From positions 248,001 to 312,000 of the forward strand of contig JAAKBF010000087.1 of the NCBI GenBank assembly GCA_012656075.1: 64,000 bases of DNA, read 5' to 3'. Positions 12,918-24,255 of this stretch are shown one piece after another; the stretch's first letter is position 1; every line of letters starts with the position of its first letter. The DNA is from Phytophthora hibernalis (lineage: Eukaryota; Oomycota; Peronosporomycetes; Peronosporales; Peronosporaceae). The translations under genes and the position numbers were made by a program. The notes under the pieces were generated by a model. It made no database searches and was not told where the DNA came from. It was given only the letters and a program-made list of their open reading frames with translations.

Positions 12918-13811
12918 TTGTAGTTGGTGGTCAGCGGTGATGCTTGCAGGGTTAGCCTTGAGAGGTAAAAGCTATAATGACATTGCAACATCCCCTCGAT
13001 TGAGGAGTTGGTATCCAACCCACTGTATCGTCCGGGGCCTGGGGATTCGCCTGCCGATCAACTCTGCTGATGCGCCAGGTCGAACTGCATAATAATTACT
13101 TACAGTTGTTGAACAACGCTTTCTAAGCCTACGTGAATCATTGAAGGCAAGTGTGCACCGTAGCATTAATGCAATCTGTTCACCATAGTTGTAGCGCTGT
13201 GAGCACAGGTGTGTCGAGGAATTCAAAACATTTCTCGACGATTCGGTTTGGTGAACCATTTGTGGTAATTTACATTTACAAGCGCTTCTCATAAATTTAC
13301 TGGCGCCATACTAAAATATTCGCATGCTTCTGCGGCCAGTTCGTCATCACTGCGAGTCATGATTTGCAACTCCATAAAAATCGCGCGATGTACGAGGAAG
13401 CTCTGTGCAGATTTGGTACTGTATGTTTGCTGACGCTATGAAAAACAAATAACGGGAAAACAACGTTTATTTCCCACAATACTAATCAAAAGAGAGTTAC
13501 AAGCGGTATTGCAAAAATGGAGTGGTGGCTTTTGTCAGGAGTTGAAAACGAAACCAATAAGTCACATGATTAAAAGCCCGCCTGATAAACGAGCAAGAGT
13601 GTAAGCTTAGTTGTGTTTCTCGATGCTGTTGGATTGGCCTCCATCGAGCAGAGAACATATTCATTGATTTCCCTCGATCATTTTTTTTAAATCGGTTTTA
13701 AATAAAAATCTTACTTCATACTTCGAAGTACTTTGGTAGTGAATCGAAGTTATAGACGAACGACTTCATTTTCAGTCACAGGAAGAGCCGTCGAACGCTT
13801 ACCTCTCTGGG
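12918..13811. other. gene-poor spacer
   Basis: AT-rich stretch with no convincing gene. It holds the protease 5' flank and, near 13722-13733, the palindrome TACTTCGAAGTA. The same ACTTCGAAGT core recurs near 14701 and 14868. Confidence 0.4.
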
Positions 13812-14336
13812 TTAGCAACAGAAGTGATGCCCAAATACAGAATATAAATCAAGCCTACCACTGCACTTGCTCAAAATTGCAAGCACGGCATCTGCGTAGA
13901 TCTGAGTCAAGCTGTTCTCGGCCAAATACGTCCGAAGCCTGCCAAGACTCTTCTTGTTGAGCGTTGATGGGTTTTTGCTTAGTAGCCCTTTGAGCTGGCT
14001 GTTCTTCTTGATATCCTCGACATTCTTTGGGTGAATTTGGTTGGATTCTTTCCGAGTAGTCCTTTGAAGCTGCTAAACGCAGAGTACTTGTTCTTCTGCG
14101 ATAATGCCTTCAGCGCGCTGGTAATTGGAGCCCTCTCTCTCACTTTGGACGCCCATAGGCTTCGCAACACTTGCTGTGTCAGCTCTGGGTTTGCCCTCTC
14201 CGAGTTCTACTTGAGCACCATGGTGAATGGAGTGGGTCCGGACACGGCTGTTGTCAACGATTTTCTTCACGCTCAGTCCATAGCAATTGGTAGCGAGCAC
14301 GGCAAGTACTACTACCAACAGGGAACTAAGACGCAT
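13812..14336 (-). CDS. candidate secreted effector with repeated LKGLLxKNP motif (frame-broken)
   Basis: The ATG at 14336 opens a clear signal peptide (MRLSSLLVVVLAVLATNCYG), typical of oomycete effectors. Downstream, coding sense continues in another frame from about 14190 (ANPELTQQVLRSL) and returns to the first frame near 14030, giving two weakly related segments FKGLLGKNPTKF and LKGLLSKNPSTL followed by a helical tail ending at 13812. I find no convincing RxLR; RVRTHS and VLRS are only weakly similar. Two opposite one-base breaks would restore one frame of about 174 residues. It lies 1 kb from a canonical RxLR gene, next to repeats. It could be a real effector with sequencing errors or a decayed one. 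Confidence 0.5.
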
Positions 14337-14557
14337 TCGGGACGACTTGTATGAGGCTGGAGGCACCAGAGGGGAAAATTCAGAGTGAGATATGCAGACT
14401 TGTTTCGCCTTGCCAATCTTCTCAACAGGAAGCAGGATTGGAATAATAAACTCAGGCAAAATATCCACGTGCTCGTCTTCCTTTAACAGTCCATCGACCA
14501 CCTACACCTTCTCCGTATCGACCACCCTGCGGTAGCCAGACCACGAATGGCGACTGA

Positions 14558-14822
14558 ACGATCTCGTTTATCTTAAAGACCGTGTGGTTTACAGTGCTTT
14601 ATTCAATGACGACCCCGGCTCATTACGTCGCAGTAAAAGCTTATGCATTTAACAGAGTACGGTAATCTGAAAATGTCACGACTTTTTGTCTATTACCGGT
14701 ACTTCGAAGTAGTCTTCACAGATTACCGTACTCTGCTTAGTGCATAAGCTTTCACTACAGCAGCATGAGCCAATGAACACTGCACTGTGAGCCACTCGAT
14801 CTTTAAGATAAACGAGATCGTG
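14558..14822. repeat. foldback (long inverted) repeat
   Basis: The arm 14558-14669 and the arm 14719-14822 are imperfect reverse complements of each other. Both contain matching blocks for ATCTCGTTTATCTTAAAGA, AAAGCTTATGCA and AGAGTACGGTAATCTG. The roughly 50-base loop contains ACCGGTACTTCGAAGTAG. No coding sequence lies inside. This is consistent with a non-autonomous foldback or MITE-like element. Confidence 0.7.
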
Positions 14823-15140
14823 CAGCTCGCGCTGCGTCACAACTATGCAGTAGTAATAAAACGTAGTACTTCGAAGTACTTCTACATGTACATGCCAACC
14901 ACAGTTTCTCACCGGAAAATTTACAGCCCGCGGTACATGTAAAATATAAAAAATATCTCGAAGGCCGTCACCAATTTTGCACGTATCGATCGTTAGCCTC
15001 GTCGTCAAAACATTTACTTAAGGGTTTGTTCCAGGTTCTGATAAACAGTTCCCGATTTGTTCCAGGCTCAAATACGTACCAGCAGTTTGGTTTGGCATTT
15101 CAAGAAAATTCCACGACTTTTGTCTAAAAGTCTTTGAACA

Positions 15141-15250
15141 TTACTTTACTCTGTTTAATGCATGAGCTTTCACTGCAACATCACGAGCCGGAGTCATCAA
15201 TGAACACAGCACTGTGAACCACTCAGTTTTTGAAGATATGCGAGATCGTG
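15141..15250 (+). repeat. third, solo copy of the foldback arm
   Basis: Direct copy, diverged, of the right arm at 14719-14822: it keeps CTCTGTTTAATGCATGAGCTTTCACTGCAAC-like order and ends CGAGATCGTG. Similarity may extend left to about 15100. Its right end is 24 bases before the core promoter of the RxLR gene. Confidence 0.6.
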
Positions 15251-15273
15251 TATCGTACAACCGCTGGATCCAC

Positions 15274-15289
15274 ACTCAGTTCGCAATTT
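15274..15289 (+). promoter_or_regulatory. oomycete Inr/FPR core promoter of the RxLR gene
   Basis: Reads ACTCAGTTCGCAATTT, 14 of 16 matches to GCTCATTYYNCAWTTT. It ends 45 bases before the ATG at 15335 and supports that start over the upstream in-frame ATG at 15230. Confidence 0.7.
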
Positions 15290-15334
15290 GATTTCCCAGT
15301 CGGAGCACCTCCCAACAACAACCACTGCTCAAGC

Positions 15335-15736
15335 ATGCGCCTCCACTTCATCCTGCTCGTGATCACCGCCACACTTCTTGCAAGTGGTGGTATCGTCTCA
15401 GCCAGTGCTGACTCCGCTGAAACCAATCTCTCAACGATGACTGCGACGGACACCGCTATCTCGCAGGCTGGTGGCTTGAACGAGGTCAACGGTAAAAGGT
15501 CTCTTCGATTCGTAAAGGAAGATGACGCTGATGGCGATGCAAAGGACGAAGCCGATGAAGTGAGGGGTATCACGATTTTCTCGAGTGAGACCACCGCTAA
15601 AACGCTGCAGCAGTTCCTGGAGAACAACAGTATCATCAGCAAGGAAACTTCCAAAATGCTAAAAGCTTCAGACCTCAGCGCGGGCGACATTACCAGTATG
15701 TACGCCAAGTACGTCAAGCTAAAAACTACTTCTTAG
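15335..15736 (+). CDS. RxLR-type secreted effector
   Basis: Intact 133-residue protein with canonical RxLR layout. A signal peptide covers residues 1 to about 23 (MRLHFILLVITATLLASG). A polar linker follows, then RSLR at residues 55-58 and an acidic stretch rich in D and E ending DEVR at 74-77, a dEER-like motif. The remaining 56 residues form a short, probably helical effector domain ending VKLKTTS. It is short and I cannot assign it to a WY-fold class. RxLR proteins are secreted and many enter host cells; the host target here is unknown. An upstream in-frame ATG at 15230 is rejected because it precedes the core promoter and would bury the signal peptide. The gene is flanked by the foldback family on the left and a retroelement on the right. 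Confidence 0.9.
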   Translation: MRLHFILLVITATLLASGGIVSASADSAETNLSTMTATDTAISQAGGLNEVNGKRSLRFVKEDDADGDAKDEADEVRGITIFSSETTAKTLQQFLENNSIISKETSKMLKASDLSAGDITSMYAKYVKLKTTS

Positions 15737-15994
15737 CGGCCCGGCGGGAATCCTACGGCTCAACATGCGCCATTATTGAATACCGACAATGTCGTGTGCT
15801 GTGTGTAGGTAGCGGACATGGCACCAAAGTGAAAAAGATAATGTAGCGCAAGCAACAATAGCTAGCTTTTTCGTGTGCCGCTAAATCATATCTGATACAT
15901 ATTGGAATCCACTTGTCTTGAATTGTCCGTTTAAATGCTAACTGAACTGCTGTTTGCAATATTTTTAAACTGCTCGTTAGTGCATAGCTGATCA

Positions 15995-16140
15995 CTTTGG
16001 CGGATTTAGACAGCTCTCCATTTGTTCATCACAAGCACTACTACTGTAGCGCTATGTTGTGTGTGCTGCCAGTGGCACAGTGTGGCAGCCTGCCACACTG
16101 TAGCAGTTGCTTAGCATTGTAGGAATCACAAGCAAACTAA
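15995..16140 (+). repeat. dispersed direct repeat, left copy
   Basis: It shares blocks, in the same order and orientation, with 21455-21605: TTTAGACxGCTCTCCATTTG, then a CACTACTAC block, then AATCACAAGC. The two copies flank the DIRS-like retroelement about 5.4 kb apart. A mutual boundary with the element near 16120-16140 is likely. Confidence 0.5.
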
Positions 16141-19100
16141 CACGTAAGCTAGCGGGTTTCGACTCGAACGTCGGTTGTTCCAGGCAACCGCTGACTGATT
16201 GTCTATCCAAAAGCGGATGTGACTGGTGTTTTTATGGAGAACGCCTGCCCAGTAGCGTCCCCATACCAAAGAAGCGAATACACTGCTCATTAACTCTCGG
16301 ACGTTGATTCCGTAGTTAGATGACCCGGATCTGTTGAATTTTCAATTCTGACCTGCTCATAATTGGTGAAGCGAACTTGAAGATAATCTTTCCGAGCAGG
16401 AAAGAGAGCGCAAAGGCCGAATTCACTGGCATCCATGTAAATGTTGAAATCGACAGGCTGAGTGTCGACGAATCGCACCAGGGGCACCGCGTTAAATTTC
16501 CCAACCTATATGATCAGCTTGAACCACCGCAGATCTTCGCGAGCGTCATCCGTGATACGAATACGAAATGATCGGCTAGGGACACGGGCCAAGTCAGCTA
16601 ACCGTTAGAAAAGGGGATGAATGGGCGAATACAAGTAACGACATGGCGCAAACTTCCCATCAGCTTGCGCAGCTGCCGGCGCGCGGTAAACTCGCGTGAT
16701 ATCATCAGGTCAATTCGGCGAGATGCTTTGAGTATCGTTTCGATCGGCAGTGATAGGGTAGACGAGGGTAGGTCCCATATTAAACCCAATGCCTTGCCGC
16801 GCGTGAACCATCCAGTAAATTTTTCTGCATTCTTCGACTCGGGTCCGAGTACCGCAGTCATCGTGCGGCGTAGCGATACGTTAGATTCTGCAAGGCGTGA
16901 CCCTATGTCGGGCTCAATACAATTGTGATCATCGCACCATGCTTTAGAATCAAAAGGATCTGCAGCCTCGTAAGGTTGCCGAGGCCACCGAGGTGAACAT
17001 TAACCGTAAATGTGTTTGATTGCCCGCCCTGCAATCCAATATTGTCGCGGGGAATCACTCCAACCAAACGGATATGACATGTCAATGATCAGAACGCCAA
17101 GCTCCTTGATCACACCAGCGAATCGACCGACGTGGTTGGCGTGAATGGGCATGTTCCGAAAAGCGCCGGCGTTTCACCGGAGGCCATTTTAGCCCGATTT
17201 GGGAACTGGCGTTGAACGTGTAGGATTCGTTGGGCCAGAATTGCTGCACCATCGTAGCCGACGTTGATTTCGGAAGAGTCTACCGTGAAGTCATTCACCG
17301 AGTTTCCGTCAGGGTAGGATAGGTCGTGAATTGTCCGCGCGTCAATCGAAAGGGGTGAATCACCTTTCGGAGCTGCTCCAAATGGGTTGCACGTGATATC
17401 TGAGAGATCTCTAAGCAGATCAGCGTCTAGAATGAGGTACTGACCATTGTCTTGACCTTTTCTTAAGTTCTTAATCACTGTGTCAAGAGCTTCGTAAAGT
17501 GAGCCGTGATATGGTGGAAGCGCAAAATAGTGGTGGAAACTCACCGCTCCAAACTGGGATGACGCCATGACGGACTATTGTCTCCCACCGGCTTCGGTAA
17601 CAATACGAAGTCCAACCCGTCATATGATCTGGTATCACCAGAGCCTTATTTGGCCTCGAGTCGCATGAGGTTTCACCACGAATAAGGCGCACGAAATCGG
17701 GCAGTGGCATTCGGGTTCGGCGCAAAAATCGCTGTAGGTGGCTTGCTTCTTCTACTCAAGGACGTGAACAACCCGACCATCAGCCGAATTTGTATTGGGG
17801 TATTCCGTGGGGGTCGAATTCCAACGCGGGTCAATGCTGCAGATGTCTCCTGGGTGATGAGGTCGCGATGATGACAGAGGGGCTTCTTCTGCACCGCTAA
17901 AGTCGACCGAAAACACGCCTCAACTACAGTTGTGTAGACTTGCAAAGCATGTTGACTAGGATCGTCGTTTACCTAGAGAGAACCGTCCGTGTAAGAGGCA
18001 CCTGCTGTTGCGCCTTCTTGCCATTCGTGAGTATGGCGACCAATTATGGTTGAACAGGCTACCGAAACTGTGGGTATGGGCAAGGTGCCCCCACCTCCGA
18101 GAAGGAGGTTCCAAATCTTGAGCAACCGCCTTCCCCAAGTTTGGGGATGAGAACAGGGGGTTCATGTGATGTCACGGGGAATGGACATCGAGTCCTCCGC
18201 GGCCCCGACAGGTCGTGATAAAATGTTAATATCCGCTTGACGAAGCTTGTTCGGTCAGAAGTGTGATCGATAGGAGACAGTACACCCTCCATCATGTCCA
18301 GATCAACCTTCATTAGAGATATGGCGCATGCACTGGCGCTTACCTTTTGACGTAGGAAGTGCTTTAACAATCGATGCTGGGACGTGTTGTCGCTGGGGCG
18401 TGTCTGCAGTAAGGTCATTATCGGAGGCGTGGGCTCGCCGAAAGGCAGTTAGAGCCGCACCATTTGTCGACCATGATGATCGTGTGAGCGCCACTGCGGC
18501 ATCGAGCTGTGATCATGTAATAGCTTGTAGAACTCCGACAAAGCTGGGGTCTGTCAGCGAAAACGTAGAGCATACCTGAGTTGCCGCCTCTGGATGAGCG
18601 CTGGCGAGATGACTCCGGAAAAATTCCAATCGATCGTCGATCCAGAAGACAAGTTCTTGGGCATCACTGGCGGTGTGTGCGACTCCTTCGGATGCAACTT
18701 CCAATTTGAACCAGAAACGTTGCAACGAATGGCTTGTACGCCGTGTTCACCGCCTTGGTAAGGCAATCGATCGCACTGATAACTGAATTGATGCCCTCAT
18801 GAGCCACGCACTTGAGTAGTGAGGTCTTTCCTTTGAGGTTAGTCATGTCATGAGAACGAGCTGCTTCCCGACGCGCCTTTGCTGTCACCATGGTGAAGTG
18901 CATCAGCGAGAGTCCAAGACAACCGAAATCCCAGGAGTAAAATCCACGTCCAATGCAGGAAGGGAAAGTCCTTCTTCTGAATCTGTAGCATATCCATAAA
19001 CCGTTGAGCACTGATTCCTTCGAACTTACCGTTAACCAGCTGAGTGTTTACGAGCCGCTGGGTATCTGTAGGTCGAAAACTCGATTTGGACTTGCTGGCC

Positions 19101-20175
19101 CTAGTAACCAGGTCGCTGTTGCTCGTCAGTCCGCGCGATATTTTCTTTAACGAGATGAGCTGGTCGATGTCGTTCGCAAGGACTGAGTTAATTCCTACCG
19201 ATTCCTTGAGTGCAAGAAGTCGCGCGAGTTCGGCATCGCGTGATGCGAAGACAAACTCGTCCCGCTTGCGTTTTCCTGGTGCTGAATGAGTGCTAGGTAG
19301 TTGATGTGCCGCCTCCGCCGCCTCAGCTTCATCCTCCACGTCTGAACTGCTCAGCTGGTCCATCGAGTATGGTACGCCGGCTGCAATGCCAGGCGGTGCT
19401 GGAGTGATCTCTGCGAGTCCTGGAGAGTCAGCTGTCGATGGCACAGCTGCCAGGTTGGCGATATCCTCAAAAAGGGAGAAGCCAAGTTGGACGGACTGTG
19501 GAACGCGGGGACGACCGTGTCGATAGTACACTAAATCAAGAATGTGTTTTAAACGGACCGTTGCCACGGCGATAGTCTCCGTGTTGAAGAGTGGGACACG
19601 GGTCGATTCGTCGAGTGCAGGACAACCTAGCGACTGCAAAATCAACTCCGACCGCCGTGTTGACAGACGGCCGATGCCATTGAAGTAACTGTGTGCCGCC
19701 TCGTGGAGGGAAGCCGCATCACATTGCAAGCAGCTCGATGGAAGCACGGCCTACGCGCATACGTCTCAGGATCTAACACTGCAAAGGAGCTCTCGTCAAA
19801 AGTGATATCGGTGTTCTCCCCGCTAAAGGCGAGATGAAGAACCCCAGTGCTGGCTGTTTCGTGCCAAGAATCGCCCACAACGAGTCCGTAGTCCCAGCGC
19901 CTTGGGGCACCAGGTTGAACGCGGGCAACGCAGATGCAGCACCCCATGTACGTCCCGATACCACTGACGGCTTCCGCCTCGGTTACTACTCGCGCCTCGA
20001 CTTCCGATCGTTCTCGAGCGTGCGACGTTTCGTCGTGGTCCTTCCAGCGCCCGCTTTTAACGCGCACAACTTGAATGGACTGGGCTTGGGCGTCGTCTAG
20101 GACAGCCTTCCCGTACACGTAGCCCGTCGTGGACAGAGAAGAGGGCTTGAAGTAGACGAAGGTCGTTGTAGCCAT
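16120..20175 (-). mobile_element. decayed DIRS-like retroelement (Gag-like region, RT, RNase H)
   Basis: Read on the minus strand. A Gag-like region (about 20175-18513) includes a charged segment (GKRKRDEFVFASRDAEL) and a block starting KARREAARSHDM typical of oomycete element first ORFs. Reverse transcriptase follows (about 17570-16600): PKGDSPLSIDARTIHDLSYP near 17360, WCDDHNCIEPDIG near 16950 (active-site DD kept), and a thumb with GSLRHVVTCIRPF near 16650. RNase H ends the coding part: DFNIYMDASEFGLCALFP near 16450 and HIRFWIDNQSAVAW near 16200, with acidic residues kept. RNase H of this WxDNxSAV style and the order fit DIRS elements, but I find no tyrosine recombinase. Many stops and frame changes show it is old. 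The class is an inference. Confidence 0.7.
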
Positions 20176-22339
20176 CGGGTAACTTGAGACACAAATGAAG
20201 TGATCGTGGGGTTCTTGTTCGCACTTGGCGAGTAGGTGATGAGGCAGGTGCGACGCTTAAGCTAGCTACAGTAAAACTAGACAATCACCACCTCCTTCCT
20301 GATCGGGAAAACGAAGGGTTTTCGTTTCGCTTTATGAAACTCCTGCGGGGTCTCATACGCGACTGAAACGACCCCATTCTCTTAATACAATACTGTCATA
20401 ACTGTAGCCTGCGGTTGGCCTCATCTCTACATTCTTCGAGGAATCTCCCTTATACCGGTAGTACATATAGTAGCAGAGGCAATCACCTCGATCGAAGCAG
20501 TTCGTCCGCGGGCAGATGTACGTTGTTCTCATATAGCCGAAGGATCTTGGCCGAGCACAATATGGCGTTCGAGTTCGTGATCATGAAGAAGCCCTTGGTC
20601 TTCCATATTACCCTACGTGTACAGTACCAACTACAGTCCTTGACTTAGGCCCCACTGCAGGCCACAGCGTGTCGTACAGCGGCACGTCATGCGGCTGGCG
20701 CTGTACTCCACCAGCCATCTTCTGCATAACGTTCTACGCGCTCCGCGCTTGATACCGACGGAGCAGTGATGTAGTTTCTAGGTAATTTGTTTATGGTAGC
20801 TCTTATTAAGGCCATACAAACACATCAAACTTATTTTGTATCAGGACCTGCCAGTGCGGATCCGCGGTTGCCGTAATAACGCTACTTACATAGCGAGGAG
20901 GGCGCTGCTGTCTTGTCTTGGTTTGCTCGACTGATTTTTAGCCAATAGTGGAGCGCAATCTTGGCGTCCGAGACAATCAATAGACTTTGTAGCCATCTTC
21001 ATTCTAAAATCAAGATGTTGTCATTTTGCATTGCTTGTAAAACGAAAGACGCTGCGTCTTACGGCGCCTCTCAAAACGCAAGTATTGTCTTACGAAAGAG
21101 CATGAAGCATTCGTACAACCGTTTCTGACAAAAACGTAGGATAGATTTTCTACCTTACAACGACGTGATCTTATTGGCTAAAATACACTGTAAAAGGACT
21201 TCACTGTGAGCTTTAGTACAGGTTGACAGAAACAGGCACCATTAATCGATCATAGACCGTGCATACAAAACCTCAGTCATTTAACTATGTTTCATTTTGT
21301 ATTATTGGCGAAAGATTGCCATAAAATCCTACGAACTCATACAAACAAGTAGTATCTGGCTACGAAACAGCGACAAGTTTCATGCGGGGCCTCTGCTTAA
21401 GCTTTCACTGCAACATCAGTAATAATCAACAACCGTCATTACTCTGCAATGACAAAGTTTATTTAGACGGCTCTCCATTTGTTTATCAGAAGCACCCAAC
21501 CGTCACTACTACGGTACATGTAAAGTGCTACGTAGTACGGGCTGTCACGCTGTATTAATTTTAATAGCAGTAATCACAAGCCGACTTACACATTCGCAAA
21601 CGCCACTCACAGTTAATTAGTGTGTACCGTAGTAGAATTCACAAACATGCCTGCGGAACTGCTAACTGATGTCTCAAATGTCAGCCACGGAGTGATCGAT
21701 CGGTTAAGCATTTTTTATTTAAGCTTACTAACGTTTCCTGCCCTCTTTCGGATTGCTTATTATGAATTTAGCACTGTTGTGCTGTTGCCTTCTTGCAGCC
21801 CTGTCCACCTGTTGTTGGCACTTGTCGTCTGTCACATTCTCATCATCTGCCAGTTCGGCCTGTTTCAAACTGACAGGTGTGGAATATTTTTATCTGTTGA
21901 GGAGCAACACTTGAACAGGGCCGCCAACAGGTGAGCAGGGTTGTACGGTGACAACAGCTCAAGAACAACAGAAATTTAATTATTTCCGTATTTTACTGGA
22001 AGATGACAAGTAAAAGTTGCCACCTTCACGTAATTTCAGACAAGCAGGGAGGGAATGAAACCCCAGGCAGTTGACCATGTTGACTGGTGTTGCCAACAGA
22101 CATACAAGAAAGAAATCACCTGAGAAGCTCCCACACATCCATGACAATCAAACCTATAGCAGCGATTCGGTCTCCTTAGATTCGTTTCGAAAAATATAAA
22201 TATTAAGTACTTCGAAGAAGCTGCGAGCTTGTCAAAAATGCGGGAGTACTAGTGGCCCTGCAACAATTCCTCAAGCGCCCGAAAGAACCTCCTCCGTGCC
22301 TGAAATCACTCAAGTTAGAGATGTCCTTCTTCTCAATAA
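20176..22339. other. gene-poor spacer with repeat fragments
   Basis: No convincing gene in 2.2 kb. It contains a short relic of the foldback arm near 21395-21425 (CTGCTTAAGCTTTCACTGCAA), the right direct repeat at 21455-21605, and open frames without motifs, such as a leucine-rich one at 21620-21934 that I do not accept. This is probably old transposon sequence. Confidence 0.4.
21455..21605 (+). repeat. dispersed direct repeat, right copy
   Basis: Partner of 15995-16140, diverged, same orientation. See the left copy for the shared blocks. Confidence 0.45.
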
Positions 22340-23409
22340 TCAACTTTTATGTATCAAACGTACCATGAATCCCCGAATGTACTTCTGCATACAGATGACA
22401 GATCGTTGGACTTGCAGATACACCTGCACAGCATCCTGTTTAGGTGGAGGCAATGAATTCGCTTCTTGTGGTACCGACACAGTAGCGGTCAGTGATGATT
22501 CTGCCATCAATGGCTCGGTTTCGGTGGCACACTGCAGATTGCTGAGCCTGGGCTTTGGCATTGGCATTATTGTTGGTTCTGCTGGTCGAACAGGGGAGAC
22601 TTCGAGTGGGTCTTTGATACTCTTACTTTGTGTTGTAACATCGGGGTTGATAGGTAACTGGACATCTGACCCAGATATCGGAGCTGCAGCAGACGCCAGA
22701 ATTCGCGAAGCTACACTTGGTTTATCGGCTTCCTTTGATTGCTGGATATCACCGCTTTGTAGCACTACGTGCTCAACGTGCCTTGTGTTCATCAACGACA
22801 GACTAGGTTAGACTTGGCAAACGTTGTAGCAATTTTCTACTTACAATGGAAGTGTCGCTGCCTCCGTTTGGTCGGCGGTGTTTGGTTGCAACGGGTTACA
22901 ACGTAATACTACAACATCATGCTATTGTCAACACAGAGACGATTACTGATGATTTTAGTCTCTTCACGTACCATTTTGGGCTCGCTCACGGTCCTCGAGA
23001 AACCACCTACAAGGAAAAGTGAACAAACTCTGTAAGTCTCTTTGATCGATCTTGTGGCTCGACCGGTGTCTTACTTCAGAAGCTTCTGCGACAGAGCAAA
23101 CAGCATTTGCAGCTTCTCCTGCAAAAAAATTAAAGATCTGTAGAACAACACGATCAAATTGCGTTTACGTGACTCACCACTGAGGTCGCTGGTTGCGGCT
23201 GAAGCTGCATCACTTTTTCGCATAGTCCTAGAGGATAAAGTACATACGTCAAAGCCTCCTCACAGATCACAGTCGAAGAAGTTTGAACTACTGACCAACA
23301 CAATTTCCTTGTCGAGCGTGCCCAAATCTACCTGGGCCAGTGAGCTCATCGAAGCCGATCGAGAACGTCCCAGAGACGGCATCATCGAAGCAGAGCGAGA
23401 AAGAGGCAT
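22340..23409 (-). CDS. multi-exon protein with C-terminal IQ-like motif
   Basis: Unrecognised gene assembled from splice signals. Exon 1 starts at the ATG at 23409 (MPLSRSASMMPSLGRSRSAS, serine and arginine rich) and ends at FFDCD near 23262. Short GT-AG introns lead to exons encoding an alanine-rich helix (SDAASAATSDLSGEAANAV), then a piece near DRERAQN. The last exon (about 22800-22340) begins SLMNTRHVEHVVLQ and ends VQRSVICMQKYIRGFMVRL. That tail matches the Q-x3-RG-x3-R core of an IQ calmodulin-binding motif. The middle is proline-rich and probably disordered. Exon borders between 23230 and 22810 are inferred from GT/AG sites and frame only. Calmodulin or myosin-light-chain-like binding is possible but unproven. 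Confidence 0.5.
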
Positions 23410-24255
23410 GGCACAACGTTTCTTGAATGCAATCTTGACTCGCTGATTTTGCGACTTTGGACAAGAATCGAGCACGGTTCCAGCACTTTTTCACTCGGCT
23501 AATTTTACCCAAACAAAGTTAGACATCGTATAGGCAATCAGTAAACGTAAAGTAAATTAATCAATAGAGCTGACATCAATCTTAACTTTTGTATATTGTG
23601 TTACTGACCCTAGACGACGTCTTGCTGTGTGGTGACAGGCTGCGTTTTGAGCACCGTCTTGATCACCGCCCTGGTTATCGTCTTGATCATCGTCTTAATA
23701 GCTATGGTTCGGGGCCGAGTTCGACAAGCGATTGATTTAGCCCATTACTGTGGAACACCACAAAAGTGTGGCCCACAAACGTTCTCTTTCAAGCAACATT
23801 TCCTAATGTTGTACGAATGTTAACCCAGGTTACGCTTACGCAGTACCGTGGAATTAATCCGTTGGAGCTGTCCATCCTCATTCTTCGGGATTCCCAGTAT
23901 AATTTGCTGTTGACTACTATTGCCCTTTCCCTTGATCCGTTCATTGATTCTAGTTCGGGTGCAGGTCTGGGGGAATCATACGAACACGAAAGTTTAGAGG
24001 AAAGTTGAATACTTGAAGTATAAGATTAGGAGTGGGCATGAACCGCTAGAACGGCGAGTTGAGGACAACACATAATACTGTTTTGTCAATAAGCGAAGAT
24101 GGGAATACGGGAATCGCTAAAAGCATGCAAATACACAAGCATCGTAACGAATTGTCAAGGAACGTACTACCGGCCCAGAATTCGTGTATCGCATCAGTCA
24201 GGCATTGTGAAACGAATATCCCAGCTCAAATGCTCGCAATGGTACTCTTGACTTG
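23410..24255. other. spacer between IQ gene and CRN-B
   Basis: Only short, motif-free open frames are visible. It holds the 5' flank of the IQ gene and the 3' flank of CRN-B. Confidence 0.35.

Noticed and set aside
14073..14501. Start of the 14.3 kb effector at 14501
   Set aside because: It would place 55 residues before a perfect signal peptide; ATG 14336 is the sensible start.
21620..21934. 104-codon hydrophobic frame resembling a membrane protein
   Set aside because: It lies in repeat-rich DNA with AT-biased composition, no promoter element and no recognisable family.
22296..22811. 171-codon plus-strand open frame
   Set aside because: Antisense to the last exon of the IQ-motif gene, which has splice sites and a recognisable C-terminal motif.
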